In this document: piece after piece, positions 15,906 through 24,842 of the stretch
How positions within the stretch are numbered: the stretch's first letter is position 1
Layout: each line of letters starts with the position of its first letter
Assembly: GCA_003694635.1 (NCBI GenBank)
Contig: RFKQ01000098.1
Location: 1-42,310 of the forward strand
From: Planctomycetota bacterium
Lineage (GTDB): Bacteria; Planctomycetota; J132
Length of the DNA: 42,310 bases
Reading direction: 5' to 3'
Made by a program: the position numbers and the translations under genes
The notes under the pieces: generated by a model
What the model was told of the DNA's origin: nothing
Seen by the model: only the letters and a program-made list of their open reading frames with translations
Database searches by the model: none

Positions 15906-16331
15906 ATGACAAGTAGAACAAAACTCCCCAATCATGGCGAATGCTTTGTCTGCGGTAAACAAAGCGGGTCGGGGTTGAATATCGCATTTTTTTGCGATGA
16001 AAACCGCCAGATTTCTGCCACCGCGGTTCTACAAAAACGCCACCAAGGCCCTCCCGAACACGCCCATGGAGGGGTGTTATTCGCAATGTTAGACGAGGCG
16101 ATGGGAGCGTCTGCGTGGGCGAACGGCTATCAGGTGCTGGCGGCTCATTTGGAAATCGATTTTAAAAAGCCTGTCCCCTTAGGAGAGGAGATTTCTCTCA
16201 ACGCCGCCGTGGTGCAAAAAGAAGGTAGAAAGGTCTTTACAGAGGGGAAGATTGTCCTTAAATCCGGAGAAGTGGCTGCCCTAGCCAAAGGTTTATTTGT
16301 AGAGTGCAAAGACTTTTTTCAAACCTTATAA
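15906..16331 (+). CDS. PaaI-type hotdog-fold thioesterase
   Basis: 141 residues. A short N-terminal Cys pair (CFVCGKQSGSGLNI) resembles the CxxC-containing subgroup of the 4HBT/PaaI family. The hotdog core has EHAHGGVLFAMLDEAMGASAW, where HGG and the downstream Asp/Glu on the central helix form the usual active site, followed by AAHLEIDFKKPVPLGEEISLNA and the end strands. Such enzymes hydrolyse acyl-CoA thioesters in the cytosol; the acyl group is unknown. A GGAAG lies only a base or so before the ATG at 15906, an unusually short spacing, so the start is likely but not certain. It stands alone between the tRNA and a glycosyltransferase gene. Confidence 0.85.
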   Translation: MTSRTKLPNHGECFVCGKQSGSGLNIAFFCDENRQISATAVLQKRHQGPPEHAHGGVLFAMLDEAMGASAWANGYQVLAAHLEIDFKKPVPLGEEISLNAAVVQKEGRKVFTEGKIVLKSGEVAALAKGLFVECKDFFQTL

Positions 16332-16561
16332 ATCAGTGAAAAAACTTTTTAACACCTGCAGCTCCCAAGAGTTCGAGGCTTATTCTTCAGCTCTCCATCC
16401 ACAGCCAACGAAAAAATACCCATCTCTCCACCAAGGATTGCTCCCCTATCTGCGAGAGAAACTTATTTGCCTACTTAAAATCATCCCTGGGGAAAAGCAG
16501 CAAAGATCGCAGCCCAAATCTCTTGGGAAGCTTTGGAACCCTTTTGTTTTCTGCGGCAATT

Positions 16562-17680
16562 ATGAAAACGTTGAGGATACTTCATATCAATACCGAGCGC
16601 ACTTGGCGCGGTGGCGAGCAGCTAACCCTTTATACCATCCAAGGCCTTGCAAAACGGGGACATTTTAATCACCTCTTGGCCCAGCCAAACAGTCCCATGG
16701 CCACAAGGGCAAAAGAAGCTGGCCATGATGTGATAGAGTACCCAATGTACGGAGAAATTGACCTCCGCGCGGTGTATTTTATCGCCCGCTTGGCCCACCG
16801 ATGGAAGTACCATATCTTTCACCTGCACACTCCCCACGCTCATATGCTAGGCGGGCTCGCCTCTCTCGGGGGAAGGCGTCCTATCCGGGTGGTGAATAAG
16901 CGGACGGATTTCTCCATCTACCGCAATTCCTTCTTTGGCCTCAACCGCTACAAGTACGTGCTTTTGGCGGATTGTGTGATAGCGGAGTCAAAAAAAATTC
17001 AGGAAGTCCTTCTTCAGGATGGTATAGACAAAAAGAAAATAGCACTGATCTACGAGGGAATTGATCCGGAGCGTTTTCAACGAGGCAATCCCCAACGCCT
17101 ACGTCGGGAATTTTCGATAGAAAATGGGGCAAAAGTGGTGGGCAATATTGCCCACTTTGCGGACCATAAGGGGCAAATTTATTTTGTTGAGGCGATTCCC
17201 AAAATTCTAAAGCGCTTTCCCGACTCGTTTTTTTTTCTGGTTGGGCAAGGGGAGCTACGCCAAAAATTGATGCACTATGCCCAAGAGCTCGGTATCTCCC
17301 AACGGGTATTTTTCCCCGGTTTTCGAAAGGATGTGGAGGACTTTTTGCACCTTTTCGATGTGTTTGTCATTTCCTCCCATATGGAGGGACTTTGCACCTC
17401 GATTATGGACGCCTATGCCGCAGGTACACCTGTGGTGGCCACCACCGCTGGAGGGATTCCGGAGCTTGTGGAAAATGAAAAGACGGGGATTTTGGTCCCC
17501 CCCAGAGACCCGGAAGCTTTGGCGGATGCGGTCTGTACAATGTTGGCCAGCCCGGCAAAAGCTAAGCGCTTTGTTGCCAAAGGGAAGGAAGTGCTCTACC
17601 AAAAATTTTCTGCCGAGGCTATGGTGGAGCAAACCTTGGACTTATACCGGCGTCTTTTGAAAAGCAAAAGGCGCCGATAA
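16562..17680 (+). CDS. GT4-family glycosyltransferase (GT-B fold)
   Basis: 372 residues from the ATG at 16562 (MKTLRILHINTERTWRGGEQ), a typical N-terminus for GT4 enzymes; an in-frame ATG at 16523 would add a poor extension. Key stretches: the Gly-rich acceptor loop WRGGEQ, HLHTPHAHMLGGLASLGG, IALIYEGIDPERFQ, VVGNIAHFADHKGQIYFVEAIPKI at the start of the C-terminal domain, FFLVGQGELRQKL, and VISSHMEGLCTSIMDAYAAGTPVVATTAGGIPELV, the E-x7-E-like nucleotide-sugar site. These enzymes transfer sugars from NDP-sugars at the cytosolic membrane face during lipopolysaccharide or exopolysaccharide assembly. No sugar-cluster neighbours exist apart from the distant kinase-like and TMTC-like genes. The donor is unknown. 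Confidence 0.9.
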   Translation: MKTLRILHINTERTWRGGEQLTLYTIQGLAKRGHFNHLLAQPNSPMATRAKEAGHDVIEYPMYGEIDLRAVYFIARLAHRWKYHIFHLHTPHAHMLGGLASLGGRRPIRVVNKRTDFSIYRNSFFGLNRYKYVLLADCVIAESKKIQEVLLQDGIDKKKIALIYEGIDPERFQRGNPQRLRREFSIENGAKVVGNIAHFADHKGQIYFVEAIPKILKRFPDSFFFLVGQGELRQKLMHYAQELGISQRVFFPGFRKDVEDFLHLFDVFVISSHMEGLCTSIMDAYAAGTPVVATTAGGIPELVENEKTGILVPPRDPEALADAVCTMLASPAKAKRFVAKGKEVLYQKFSAEAMVEQTLDLYRRLLKSKRRR

Positions 17681-17830
17681 CGGCTTTTCACCACCTGTGG
17701 AAAAGAAAGGTAGCCGTATTTTCCCGGTTCTACGCACAAAGTGGTATGGGCGTGTGAGCAGAGCACCAGGCCGCAGACATGCAAGCGGAGCAACAAAAGC
17801 AAGTTCAGCAGAATATGGAATTGTATTGCT

Positions 17831-19006
17831 ATGATGAGCTATTTTCGCCGGATTGTTCTTATCGTTCTTGACAGTGTAGGGATCGGTGCCCAAAGGGATG
17901 CTTCTCGTTTTGGGGATGAGGGGGCCGATACCATTGGCAATATCTACCGCAGTGTGGGGTTGTATTTGCCCAATCTTTGCCGACTAGGGTTGTCCATGTT
18001 TACCCCTCTACCACCTGTAGGGGAATGGATTGGTGCTTGCGGCAAAATGGAGGAGCGCTCCGCTGGCAAGGACACCACCACTGGCCATTGGGAGATTGCC
18101 GGGATAGTGCTGGAGCAGCCCTTTCGCACGTATCCGGAGGGATTTCCTAAGGAATTTATCGAGCGATTTGAAAAAAGGATTGGGCGGAAGGTACTTTGGA
18201 ATAAGCCGGCTAGCGGCACGGAGATTATCCGGAAACTAGGTGAAGCCCATTGCAAGAGCGGGGATGTGATTGTCTACACTTCCTCGGATAGCGTCTTTCA
18301 AGTCGCCGCCCATGAGGAGGTGGTGCCTTTAGAAGAGCTTTATGAGATCTGCCAAATTGCTAGGAAGATGCTGACAGAGGGGGGATACCAGGTGGGGCGG
18401 GTCATCGCTAGGCCTTTTATAGGGAAGCCTCCTTGCTTTGAGAGAACGCCTCGACGGAGGGATTTTTCCATGCCACCTCCTCAGAAAACCGTATTGGATC
18501 GGTTGGTGGATGAAGGGTATTGGGTGGCGGCCATTGGCAAAATTGGGGACATTTTTGCCCATCGGGGGATTTCTTGGAGTCAAAAAACAAACGGCAATCC
18601 AGATGGGATTGAGCGCACCTTGGAGCAGGTTCAAACACTTGACAAAAATGGTTTGATTTTTACCAACTTAATCGATTTCGATATGCTCTATGGGCACCGC
18701 CGCGATGCGGAGGGATATCGCCGCTGCCTAGAGGAATTTGACAGAGCTCTCCCTACACTTCTGGAGGCTTTAAGGGACGAAGATCTTCTGATAATCACGG
18801 GGGATCATGGCAACGATCCTACATTTAAAGGGACAGATCACACAAGGGAATATACCCCCCTTTTGATCTACCATAAGCGCATTTCGCCGGTGAATTTGGG
18901 AGTTCGGAAAACTTTTGCGGATATTGCCCAAACCATCGGGGAGAATTTTGGTTTTCGGATGCCGGTGGGGGAGAGTTTTTTAAGCGATATTTTAGCGGAT
19001 CCTTGA
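17831..19006 (+). CDS. deoB: Phosphopentomutase
   Basis: 391 residues from the ATG pair at 17831/17834; the open frame upstream to 17741 does not look coding. The alkaline-phosphatase-superfamily metal site is clear: [19 protein letters not shown] (first Asp), [13 protein letters not shown] with the phosphorylated Thr within the KDTTTGHWE signature, [31 protein letters not shown], and the C-terminal [29 protein letters not shown] holding paired metal-binding Asp/His residues. It interconverts ribose/deoxyribose 1-phosphate and 5-phosphate with two Mn ions, linking nucleoside phosphorolysis to the pentose pathway. Guanine deaminase follows after 16 bases and cbf5 after that, making a purine-salvage and RNA-modification run. 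No strong ribosome site is seen. Confidence 0.96.
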   Translation: MMSYFRRIVLIVLDSVGIGAQRDASRFGDEGADTIGNIYRSVGLYLPNLCRLGLSMFTPLPPVGEWIGACGKMEERSAGKDTTTGHWEIAGIVLEQPFRTYPEGFPKEFIERFEKRIGRKVLWNKPASGTEIIRKLGEAHCKSGDVIVYTSSDSVFQVAAHEEVVPLEELYEICQIARKMLTEGGYQVGRVIARPFIGKPPCFERTPRRRDFSMPPPQKTVLDRLVDEGYWVAAIGKIGDIFAHRGISWSQKTNGNPDGIERTLEQVQTLDKNGLIFTNLIDFDMLYGHRRDAEGYRRCLEEFDRALPTLLEALRDEDLLIITGDHGNDPTFKGTDHTREYTPLLIYHKRISPVNLGVRKTFADIAQTIGENFGFRMPVGESFLSDILADP

Positions 19007-19022
19007 AAAGGCATGAGTTAGA

Positions 19023-19487
19023 ATGAGCGAGTTTATGAAAGAGGCCATAGAGTTGGCTTTGCGCAATGTTGTGGAAAAGCGGGGTGGACCATTTGGAGCG
19101 GTGGTGGTCAAAGATGGGGTGATTGTGGGCAGGGGGACAAATCAGGTCACCGCAAGCAAAGATCCTACCGCTCATGCAGAAATCGTTGCCATTCGTCAGG
19201 CTTGTCAGAATTTGGGGGTATTTCATTTGGACGGCTGCGAGATTTACACCAGCTGCGAACCTTGCCCTATGTGTTTGGCCGCTATTTATTGGGCGCATCT
19301 TCATAAAATCTATTACGCCAACACAAAAGAGGATGCGGCGGAAATTGGATTTGATGATCAATTTATTTACGATGAATTTGCAAAATCCTTAGATAGTCGC
19401 AAAATTCCGGCTATTCAGATCATGAGGGAAGAGGCATTAGAAGCTTTTCGATATTGGGAAAATCAGGAAGATAAAGTGGAGTATTAA
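19023..19487 (+). CDS. guaD: Guanine deaminase, cytidine-deaminase fold (GuaD type)
   Basis: 154 residues matching the small zinc guanine deaminase known from Bacillus. The zinc site is in PTAHAEIVAIRQAC (HAE, with Glu as the proton shuttle) and SCEPCPMCLAAIYWA (PCxxC). The C-terminal DAAEIGFDDQFIYDEF is the segment that separates GuaD from tRNA adenosine deaminase TadA, because it contributes to guanine binding. It converts guanine to xanthine and ammonia in the cytosol. Placed 16 bases after deoB and 20 before cbf5, it is probably co-transcribed and serves purine-base salvage. A TadA assignment is rejected because TadA lacks the GFDD segment. Confidence 0.93.
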   Translation: MSEFMKEAIELALRNVVEKRGGPFGAVVVKDGVIVGRGTNQVTASKDPTAHAEIVAIRQACQNLGVFHLDGCEIYTSCEPCPMCLAAIYWAHLHKIYYANTKEDAAEIGFDDQFIYDEFAKSLDSRKIPAIQIMREEALEAFRYWENQEDKVEY

Positions 19488-19507
19488 GGATTGGAAGGAA
19501 GGTTCTT

Positions 19508-20476
19508 ATGACTCAAAGCATTGTTCGTTTTCAAGCCGAAACCGATATGAATTATGGTTCTGCTCCTCAGGAAAGAAAGTTGGAAGATTATATCAATCTA
19601 TCAGTTGTCGTTGTAGAAAAGTCTAAGGGAAAAACCGCCCATTATATTTCCAAGAGGGTAAAAGAAATTTTTGAGGATATTTTAGATCCTTGTAAAATTG
19701 GCCATTTAGGCCAGTTGGATCCACCTTTGACTGGCTTGGTCGGGGTAAGTTTGGCTAGAGCTTGTAAGCTATCTTCGTTTCTAACCGAGCTGGATAGAAA
19801 GTATACCGCTTGGCTTCATTTTAACCGTTTTATCCCCAATGAGAAGGTGGAGAAAGCGTTGGAAATTTTTGAAGGAACCATCAAGCAGGTTCCGCCTGTG
19901 CGCTCGAGAAGTCGGCGAATATTGCGTTCCAAAGACATATTTAAATTGGAGCTTTTGGAGTACAGAAAAAAGAAGGCCAAGATCTTCATCCATTGTGAAT
20001 CGGGGACCTATGTTCGCAAGCTTCTGCAAGACATTGCTAGGTATTTGGCTTGGGGGGTAAAGATTTCTGGACTGCGCAGGGTAGGCATTGGCCCGTTTAC
20101 TCTCAAGGATGCGGTTTCTTTTCGGGAGTTGGCTCAGGCTTATGAGAGTGCGAAAAATGGCTCGGAGGAGAAACTGCGACAGCTGCTCAAGCCTGTGGAG
20201 GTATGTTTGGAGGGTTTTCCTTCGATTTATGTCCAAGACTCGTGTATCCGCTTGCTTTGTTGTGGCGCCCCTCTTTTCACAAGAGATATTGCAAAGCTAG
20301 ACGCAAGCATCGATGGCGAAAAACGGGTATTGGTGCGCTCTCTAAAAGGTGAAATTGTCTGCGTTGCTATGCCTGTGGGAACAGCGGAAGAAATTGCTCA
20401 AAAAGAAGATAATGAGATCGCAGCGCATCCTACCAGGACGATTATGTCTCCTTATACCTATGCCATGGAAACCTAG
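19508..20476 (+). CDS. cbf5: Archaeal/eukaryotic-type Cbf5 pseudouridine synthase with PUA domain
   Basis: 322 residues that align along their whole length with archaeal Cbf5 (dyskerin), not with bacterial TruB. The archaeal N-terminal strap is present (AETDMNYGSAPQERKLEDYI, 10-29). Next come EKSKGKTAH (37-45, normally DKPPGPTSH), the catalytic loop GHLGQLDPPLTG with Asp71, KYTA with catalytic Tyr99, FEGTIKQVPPVRS (121-133), GTYVRKL with Arg170, and LRRVGIGPF. A PUA domain (about 238-318) ends with IMSPYTYAME, like the archaeal C-terminus. Archaeal Cbf5 makes tRNA pseudouridine 55 and, with Nop10, Gar1 and L7Ae plus H/ACA guides, modifies rRNA. Here it probably replaces TruB. GGAAGGAAGG precedes the ATG, and the next gene starts directly at its stop. 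Thr before Leu-Asp is changed to Gln, which is unusual. Confidence 0.85.
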   Translation: MTQSIVRFQAETDMNYGSAPQERKLEDYINLSVVVVEKSKGKTAHYISKRVKEIFEDILDPCKIGHLGQLDPPLTGLVGVSLARACKLSSFLTELDRKYTAWLHFNRFIPNEKVEKALEIFEGTIKQVPPVRSRSRRILRSKDIFKLELLEYRKKKAKIFIHCESGTYVRKLLQDIARYLAWGVKISGLRRVGIGPFTLKDAVSFRELAQAYESAKNGSEEKLRQLLKPVEVCLEGFPSIYVQDSCIRLLCCGAPLFTRDIAKLDASIDGEKRVLVRSLKGEIVCVAMPVGTAEEIAQKEDNEIAAHPTRTIMSPYTYAMET

Positions 20477-23400
20477 ATGAAAGTCAAGGTGATCTTCCCT
20501 TTACTGATTAGTTTATTGGTGGTGGTGGCTTTTGCAAATGGTGCAGTGGGGGAGTTTGTCTATGACGATATTGTGCTGGTGCGGGATAATGAAGGTATTC
20601 GGCGACTCAGTTCTGTTTTTGAGGGTTTCTGGGGATTTGCTAAAAAAAGAGTAGCTTCTTTTTTTGATGAACAGGTGGACTTAGGTTATCGGCCAGTGCG
20701 CAACGCAACACTGGCTGTGGATTATTTCCTTACCCGAATTTTTTTCCCAAGTTCTATCGCCAAGGGTGTCTCACTAAAGCCTACTCAACGAGTGTCTCCG
20801 GGGGGGAGGGAGCTTCAAATCTTTCTCAGGCCGACCGCTGGAGGCCTTAGTCCAATTATTTTTCATTTACAAAATATTTTTTGGCATATTTTAAACTCCC
20901 TTTTGGTCTATTTTATTTTACTCCATTTTTTTCCTTCGCCGTCCATCTGCTTTGGGGCTACGTTGTTGTTTGCTCTTCATCCCTTGCAGACGGAGTCAGT
21001 GACGTATATCTCTGGCAGAAGGGATGTTCTCGCGGGTTTTTTTGTACTAGCGGGCTTTTACCTCTATCTACGGGGGCGAGGGAATTTCTTGTCTTTGTGC
21101 GGGGTAGGGGTATGCTTTCTTCTGGGTTTGTTGAGCAAGGAAGTGGTGGTGGTTTTTCCTTTTCTTTTGTTAGGCTATGAGGGATTTTGTGCAAAAACAA
21201 AGGGCCGGAGCTTTTCCAAAAAAGCGATTTATTTTATTCTCTTCTGTTCTCTTATTTCCTTGGGGTTTGTTGGATTTAAGGTTTTTGTAAAAAATCCTGT
21301 TTCTGTAGGCTCTCCGACGGAGTATTGGGGAGGAAATCTTTTTACAGCGTTGCTTAGCTTTTGCCGGGTGGTGTGGTTTTATTTGTTTTTGATTTTATGG
21401 CCTATTTCGCTATGTGTGGATTATTCGTACGCTGCGTTTCTTCCTTCGAGTGGTCTTTTTCAGCCAGAGATCACTTTTTGGGCCTTTCTCGGGCTCTGTG
21501 GACTGGTGGGGGTTGGGATTTATTATTGGGATAGAGCGGTGGGTTTTGGTTTGTTTTGCTTTTATTTATTTTTATTGCCGGTCAGTCAATTCATACCGCA
21601 TCCCGAGCGGGTGGCGGAGCATTATTTATATCTACCGCTTTTTGGGATGAGCTTGGTTTTGGGGTATGGGATGGAGGGATTAGACAAAAAACTTATCGGC
21701 AGAGACAAAAGAATTTTATACTTATCTGTTATTGCCCTTGTTATATTTTGGGGAGTGAGGACTCATCTTCGCAATAGAGATTGGCGCAATTCCCTTAGTC
21801 TTTGGAAATCTGCGGTGGAGGTGGAGCCGCAATGTGCCCGTGCTCGTTTGGGGTATGGTTATGCTCTTCTTCAAGAGGCGGAGAAAGGAAAAAATGAGAG
21901 CTATCCCAAAGCGATGGGGGAGTTTCAAAAAGCTTCTGAGATCGCCAAAAGCAGTCGTTCCTCTAGGACGAGAGTGATTTATCTGAACGCTCTTTTTTTG
22001 CAAGGAGTGGTCCATCTAAAACTTGCTCAAAAAGGTTGGGATAGAGTCAAGAATCTAAATCGAGCCAAGGAGCTATTGGAAGCATTAATAGAGAGCCAAA
22101 ATCTAGCCGGAAAAAAAATTCGCGACGATCGGAGGCATCTGTTTGTTCATCAAAATTTAGCGGCGTGCTACCGTGAGTTAGGGATGATGAGGGAAGCAGA
22201 AGCTATATATAAGCGAATGTTGACGTTATCGCCAAACTATTTCCCCGCTTTATTGGAACTGGCAAAAATCGATCTTCTAGAAAAGCGCTGGCGGCAAGCA
22301 CAGAAGAGGCTTTTGCGCTGCCTTTCTTATTTAGAGAAAAATTCGCCATTGAGAAAAGAAGTCCAGATTCAATTAGCTAGTCTTTTTCTAGCGAAAGGCG
22401 ATTTAGAAAAAGCCAAAAATTTTCTTTTGGATATTGACAAAAATAATTTGGCTTGCGCCATGTTGGGCGAGATATACTTAAAAAAGCTGGATTTTGTCCG
22501 TGCGTCAACACTTCTAGCAAAAGCCCTTCCCCACCTCTCTCCCCTTCAATGGAGGCGTTTTTTTCCTCTGTGGATAGAAGCATTGCTAGCTCTGAAGCGC
22601 TATAAGCAGGTGTTCAGAGCTACGGAGAAGGTACTTGCAACATCCCCTAAACAGGGATGGGTTTACTTTTTCCAGATACAAGCGCTACTCGGGTTAGGAA
22701 AGCTTTCGCTTGCCCAGGAAAAAATAAAAAGATATTCCCCCTTCCTTACGGACTTGGAAAGGGATTTTTTAAAAGCGGAATTGCTTTTCTCTCAAAAGCG
22801 CTGCCAAGAAGCCCTTGCCCTTTATCAACAGATTTTGAAGGCCACCCTAAGCCATCGAGCGTTGATGAGGATATTTGAAATTCCCTTGGATTTGGAGAGC
22901 AAGAAAAACTTGGTTCAATTTCTCCAAAAGCTGTGCAAACAATCCCATGTCCCTCTTTCTTTTTCTAGAAAACTAGCTAGAATTTATCTGGAAAAAGGCT
23001 ACTATTCCCAGGCATTGGAGCTATATCAGCTCTTGCTGAAGCGAGGTTATTCTTTTTTAGAGAAGGAAAGGCAAGCGTGTCTATTTTTGCAAAAACGGGT
23101 ATACAAACACAAGTTAAAATTGGCCCAATTCGAACTTCTCTCTGGCAATCACTCGAAAGCGCAAAGGCTTTTAGATGAAGCTATTTTTATCTGGCCAACT
23201 CATTTTCGCGCCTACGCTCTCAAAGGGGAGTTGCTCTACCGCCAAAAACATTGGAAGTCAGCCATTAAGCCTTTAAAACTCCGTTTGGCCCTCAAGCGTA
23301 CGGGATCTCTGAATGCTCGCTACTTGGCAATGGTGGCCGAATGCTATTTCCACTTAGGGAATATCCTCAAAGCACAGAATTGGGCTAAAAGGGCCTTAAA

Positions 23401-23590
23401 AGTTTTTAAAGACTATCCCCTAGCCTTAAAAATTTTGGGCTTGGTGGCGTATAAATTGGGGCATTTTTCTCAAGCCAAGAAGTACCTAGAAAAATATCTA
23501 CAAATTCCTTTTACCCGAAAGTCATCTTCGGCTTCTGAACAAAGAGAAGTGAGAAAAATTTTAGAAAAAACACAAAAGCATTTGAAGTAA
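20477..23590 (+). CDS. TMTC/PMT-like membrane glycosyltransferase with C-terminal TPR repeats
   Basis: 1037 residues. The N-terminal half (about 1-450) carries many TM segments and the GT-C features of TMTC-like O-mannosyltransferases: FVYDDIVLVRDN (28-38) with a loop-1 acidic pair, YRPVRNATLAVDYFLTR, FHLQNIFWHILNSLLVYFIL, and LFALHPLQTESVTYISGRRDVLAGF. From about 455 onward it is a long array of TPR helices (for example ARLGYGYALLQEAEKG, AEAIYKRMLTLSPNYFPALLELAKIDLLEKRWRQAQKRLL). Proteins of this plan are thought to transfer sugars from polyprenyl phosphate to exported proteins, with TPRs on the far side of the membrane. The ATG abuts the cbf5 stop, so translation is coupled. Bases shift from strongly G/T-rich at the 5' end to C/T-rich at the 3' end. 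Confidence 0.83.
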   Translation: MKVKVIFPLLISLLVVVAFANGAVGEFVYDDIVLVRDNEGIRRLSSVFEGFWGFAKKRVASFFDEQVDLGYRPVRNATLAVDYFLTRIFFPSSIAKGVSLKPTQRVSPGGRELQIFLRPTAGGLSPIIFHLQNIFWHILNSLLVYFILLHFFPSPSICFGATLLFALHPLQTESVTYISGRRDVLAGFFVLAGFYLYLRGRGNFLSLCGVGVCFLLGLLSKEVVVVFPFLLLGYEGFCAKTKGRSFSKKAIYFILFCSLISLGFVGFKVFVKNPVSVGSPTEYWGGNLFTALLSFCRVVWFYLFLILWPISLCVDYSYAAFLPSSGLFQPEITFWAFLGLCGLVGVGIYYWDRAVGFGLFCFYLFLLPVSQFIPHPERVAEHYLYLPLFGMSLVLGYGMEGLDKKLIGRDKRILYLSVIALVIFWGVRTHLRNRDWRNSLSLWKSAVEVEPQCARARLGYGYALLQEAEKGKNESYPKAMGEFQKASEIAKSSRSSRTRVIYLNALFLQGVVHLKLAQKGWDRVKNLNRAKELLEALIESQNLAGKKIRDDRRHLFVHQNLAACYRELGMMREAEAIYKRMLTLSPNYFPALLELAKIDLLEKRWRQAQKRLLRCLSYLEKNSPLRKEVQIQLASLFLAKGDLEKAKNFLLDIDKNNLACAMLGEIYLKKLDFVRASTLLAKALPHLSPLQWRRFFPLWIEALLALKRYKQVFRATEKVLATSPKQGWVYFFQIQALLGLGKLSLAQEKIKRYSPFLTDLERDFLKAELLFSQKRCQEALALYQQILKATLSHRALMRIFEIPLDLESKKNLVQFLQKLCKQSHVPLSFSRKLARIYLEKGYYSQALELYQLLLKRGYSFLEKERQACLFLQKRVYKHKLKLAQFELLSGNHSKAQRLLDEAIFIWPTHFRAYALKGELLYRQKHWKSAIKPLKLRLALKRTGSLNARYLAMVAECYFHLGNILKAQNWAKRALKVFKDYPLALKILGLVAYKLGHFSQAKKYLEKYLQIPFTRKSSSASEQREVRKILEKTQKHLK

Positions 23591-23615
23591 TAAATAAATG
23601 TAAAGAAAATTTATT

Positions 23616-23716
23616 AACCACAGGATCAGCCTCTGAAAGCTAGATCTACAAAAAAATCTAGATTTTAACAGGTTAGCCAACCACAGGATCAGCCCCTGAA
23701 AGCTAGATCCACAAAA
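23616..23716. repeat. Direct repeat of a 38-base unit, two copies, each with hairpin potential
   Basis: Copies at 23616-23653 and 23679-23716 differ at two positions. Each contains GATCAGC ... GCTAGATC, which can fold as an interrupted hairpin. A further inverted repeat (CTAGAT 23640-23645, ATCTAG 23657-23662) lies between them. They fill the spacer between the TPR gene and the amidohydrolase gene. No other copy was seen in this window. Confidence 0.75.
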
Positions 23717-23742
23717 CCAGAAATTTTGCAAAGGAATGAGGA

Positions 23743-24795
23743 ATGAAGAATCTATCTTTTCTTCCTGAATTTTTGCAAAAAGCCTACGTTTTCCAAGGAA
23801 TTGAGGCTTTTGCCAATCTGCCATATTTTCAAAAAGACGAGGAAGGAAATTTGGTGATTTCCCCCCAATATCGCCGGCCAGTTATCGATATGCACACCCA
23901 TTTGTGCATGGCTTTTGTTCTACCTTTGCGGGTAGATATGGCCAAAACCACGGAGGAGGTTCAGTACTATTTACCAGCGGATGCAAAAATCGACTTGCAT
24001 AAATACCAAAGCCACAATATTCCGAATATGAAAAAAGTAAAGCGAGACTTGACCATTATGACATTGACAAAGCGGGGGATGCGCACCACTCATACTTCTG
24101 CCAATATGCTTCGGGATATGGATAGAATGGGGATTGAAAAATCACTGATTTTAGCGATAGATTATCCCATACTTTCCAAAAATTCGGAATACGTTCTTCA
24201 ACAGTGTCAAAAGCATTCCCGTTTTGTGGGCTACGGATCGGTTCACCCCCTTTCAAGGGGTGTAGAAAAAAAATTAGATAGACTTGTGGAGCTAGGAGCC
24301 AAAGGAGTGAAAATGCACCCTTCCGTCCAGTTGATACGCCCCGATCACCCTAAAGCCATCCGGCTTTATCGGCTCTGTGCCGAGAGAAATCTACCCGTTT
24401 TTTTCCACTGTGGCCCCGTAGGCGTGGAGCCATATATTTCCAGGCGGCGATGCAGATTGATTTATTATCAACGGGCGCTTGAGAAGTGCCTAGATACGGT
24501 TTTTATCTTGGGGCACTCGGGAGCGTTGGAGCTGGAGAAGGCGATAGAGTTAGAAAAACTCCATCCTAGGGTTTATTATGAAATTTGCGGCCCAGGTCTG
24601 AGGAGTTTGCGGAAGTTGCTGTTAAGCGTTTCTTTGGATAGAATCTTTTATGGAACAGATTGGCCCTTTTACCACCAATCGATTCAGCTGAGTAAGGTTT
24701 TTATAACCACGGAGGATTTTCCAAACAAAGAAGAGGTCAGGGATAAAATTCTCTATGAGAATGCAAAAAATTTTTTAGAAAATTATTTAAGCTAA
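23743..24795 (+). CDS. Amidohydrolase family 2 (ACMSD-like TIM-barrel hydrolase/decarboxylase)
   Basis: 350 residues with the amidohydrolase-2 metal-site pattern: IDMHTHL (about 49-55) on strand 1, GAKGVKMHPSVQ (about 189), LPVFFHCGPV (about 222), FILGHSGALE (about 261) and RIFYGTDWPFYH with the catalytic Asp. Members are zinc-dependent cytosolic enzymes that decarboxylate or hydrolyse small aromatic or carboxylic substrates. An N-terminal extension of about 45 residues precedes the barrel, and LYENAKNFLENYL is the usual family ending. It sits between the 38-base repeats and EF-P, and no pathway partners are near, so the substrate is unknown. An AAAGGAATGAGG tract precedes the ATG at 23743. 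Confidence 0.85.
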   Translation: MKNLSFLPEFLQKAYVFQGIEAFANLPYFQKDEEGNLVISPQYRRPVIDMHTHLCMAFVLPLRVDMAKTTEEVQYYLPADAKIDLHKYQSHNIPNMKKVKRDLTIMTLTKRGMRTTHTSANMLRDMDRMGIEKSLILAIDYPILSKNSEYVLQQCQKHSRFVGYGSVHPLSRGVEKKLDRLVELGAKGVKMHPSVQLIRPDHPKAIRLYRLCAERNLPVFFHCGPVGVEPYISRRRCRLIYYQRALEKCLDTVFILGHSGALELEKAIELEKLHPRVYYEICGPGLRSLRKLLLSVSLDRIFYGTDWPFYHQSIQLSKVFITTEDFPNKEEVRDKILYENAKNFLENYLS

Positions 24796-24842
24796 AAATT
24801 TTTAATGATTTTTAAGATAGCTCTTAGAAAGGAAGAAAGCAA

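Noticed and set aside
16336-16668. 110-codon frame between the thioesterase and glycosyltransferase
   Set aside because: It overlaps the glycosyltransferase start in another frame and shows no domain or ribosome site.
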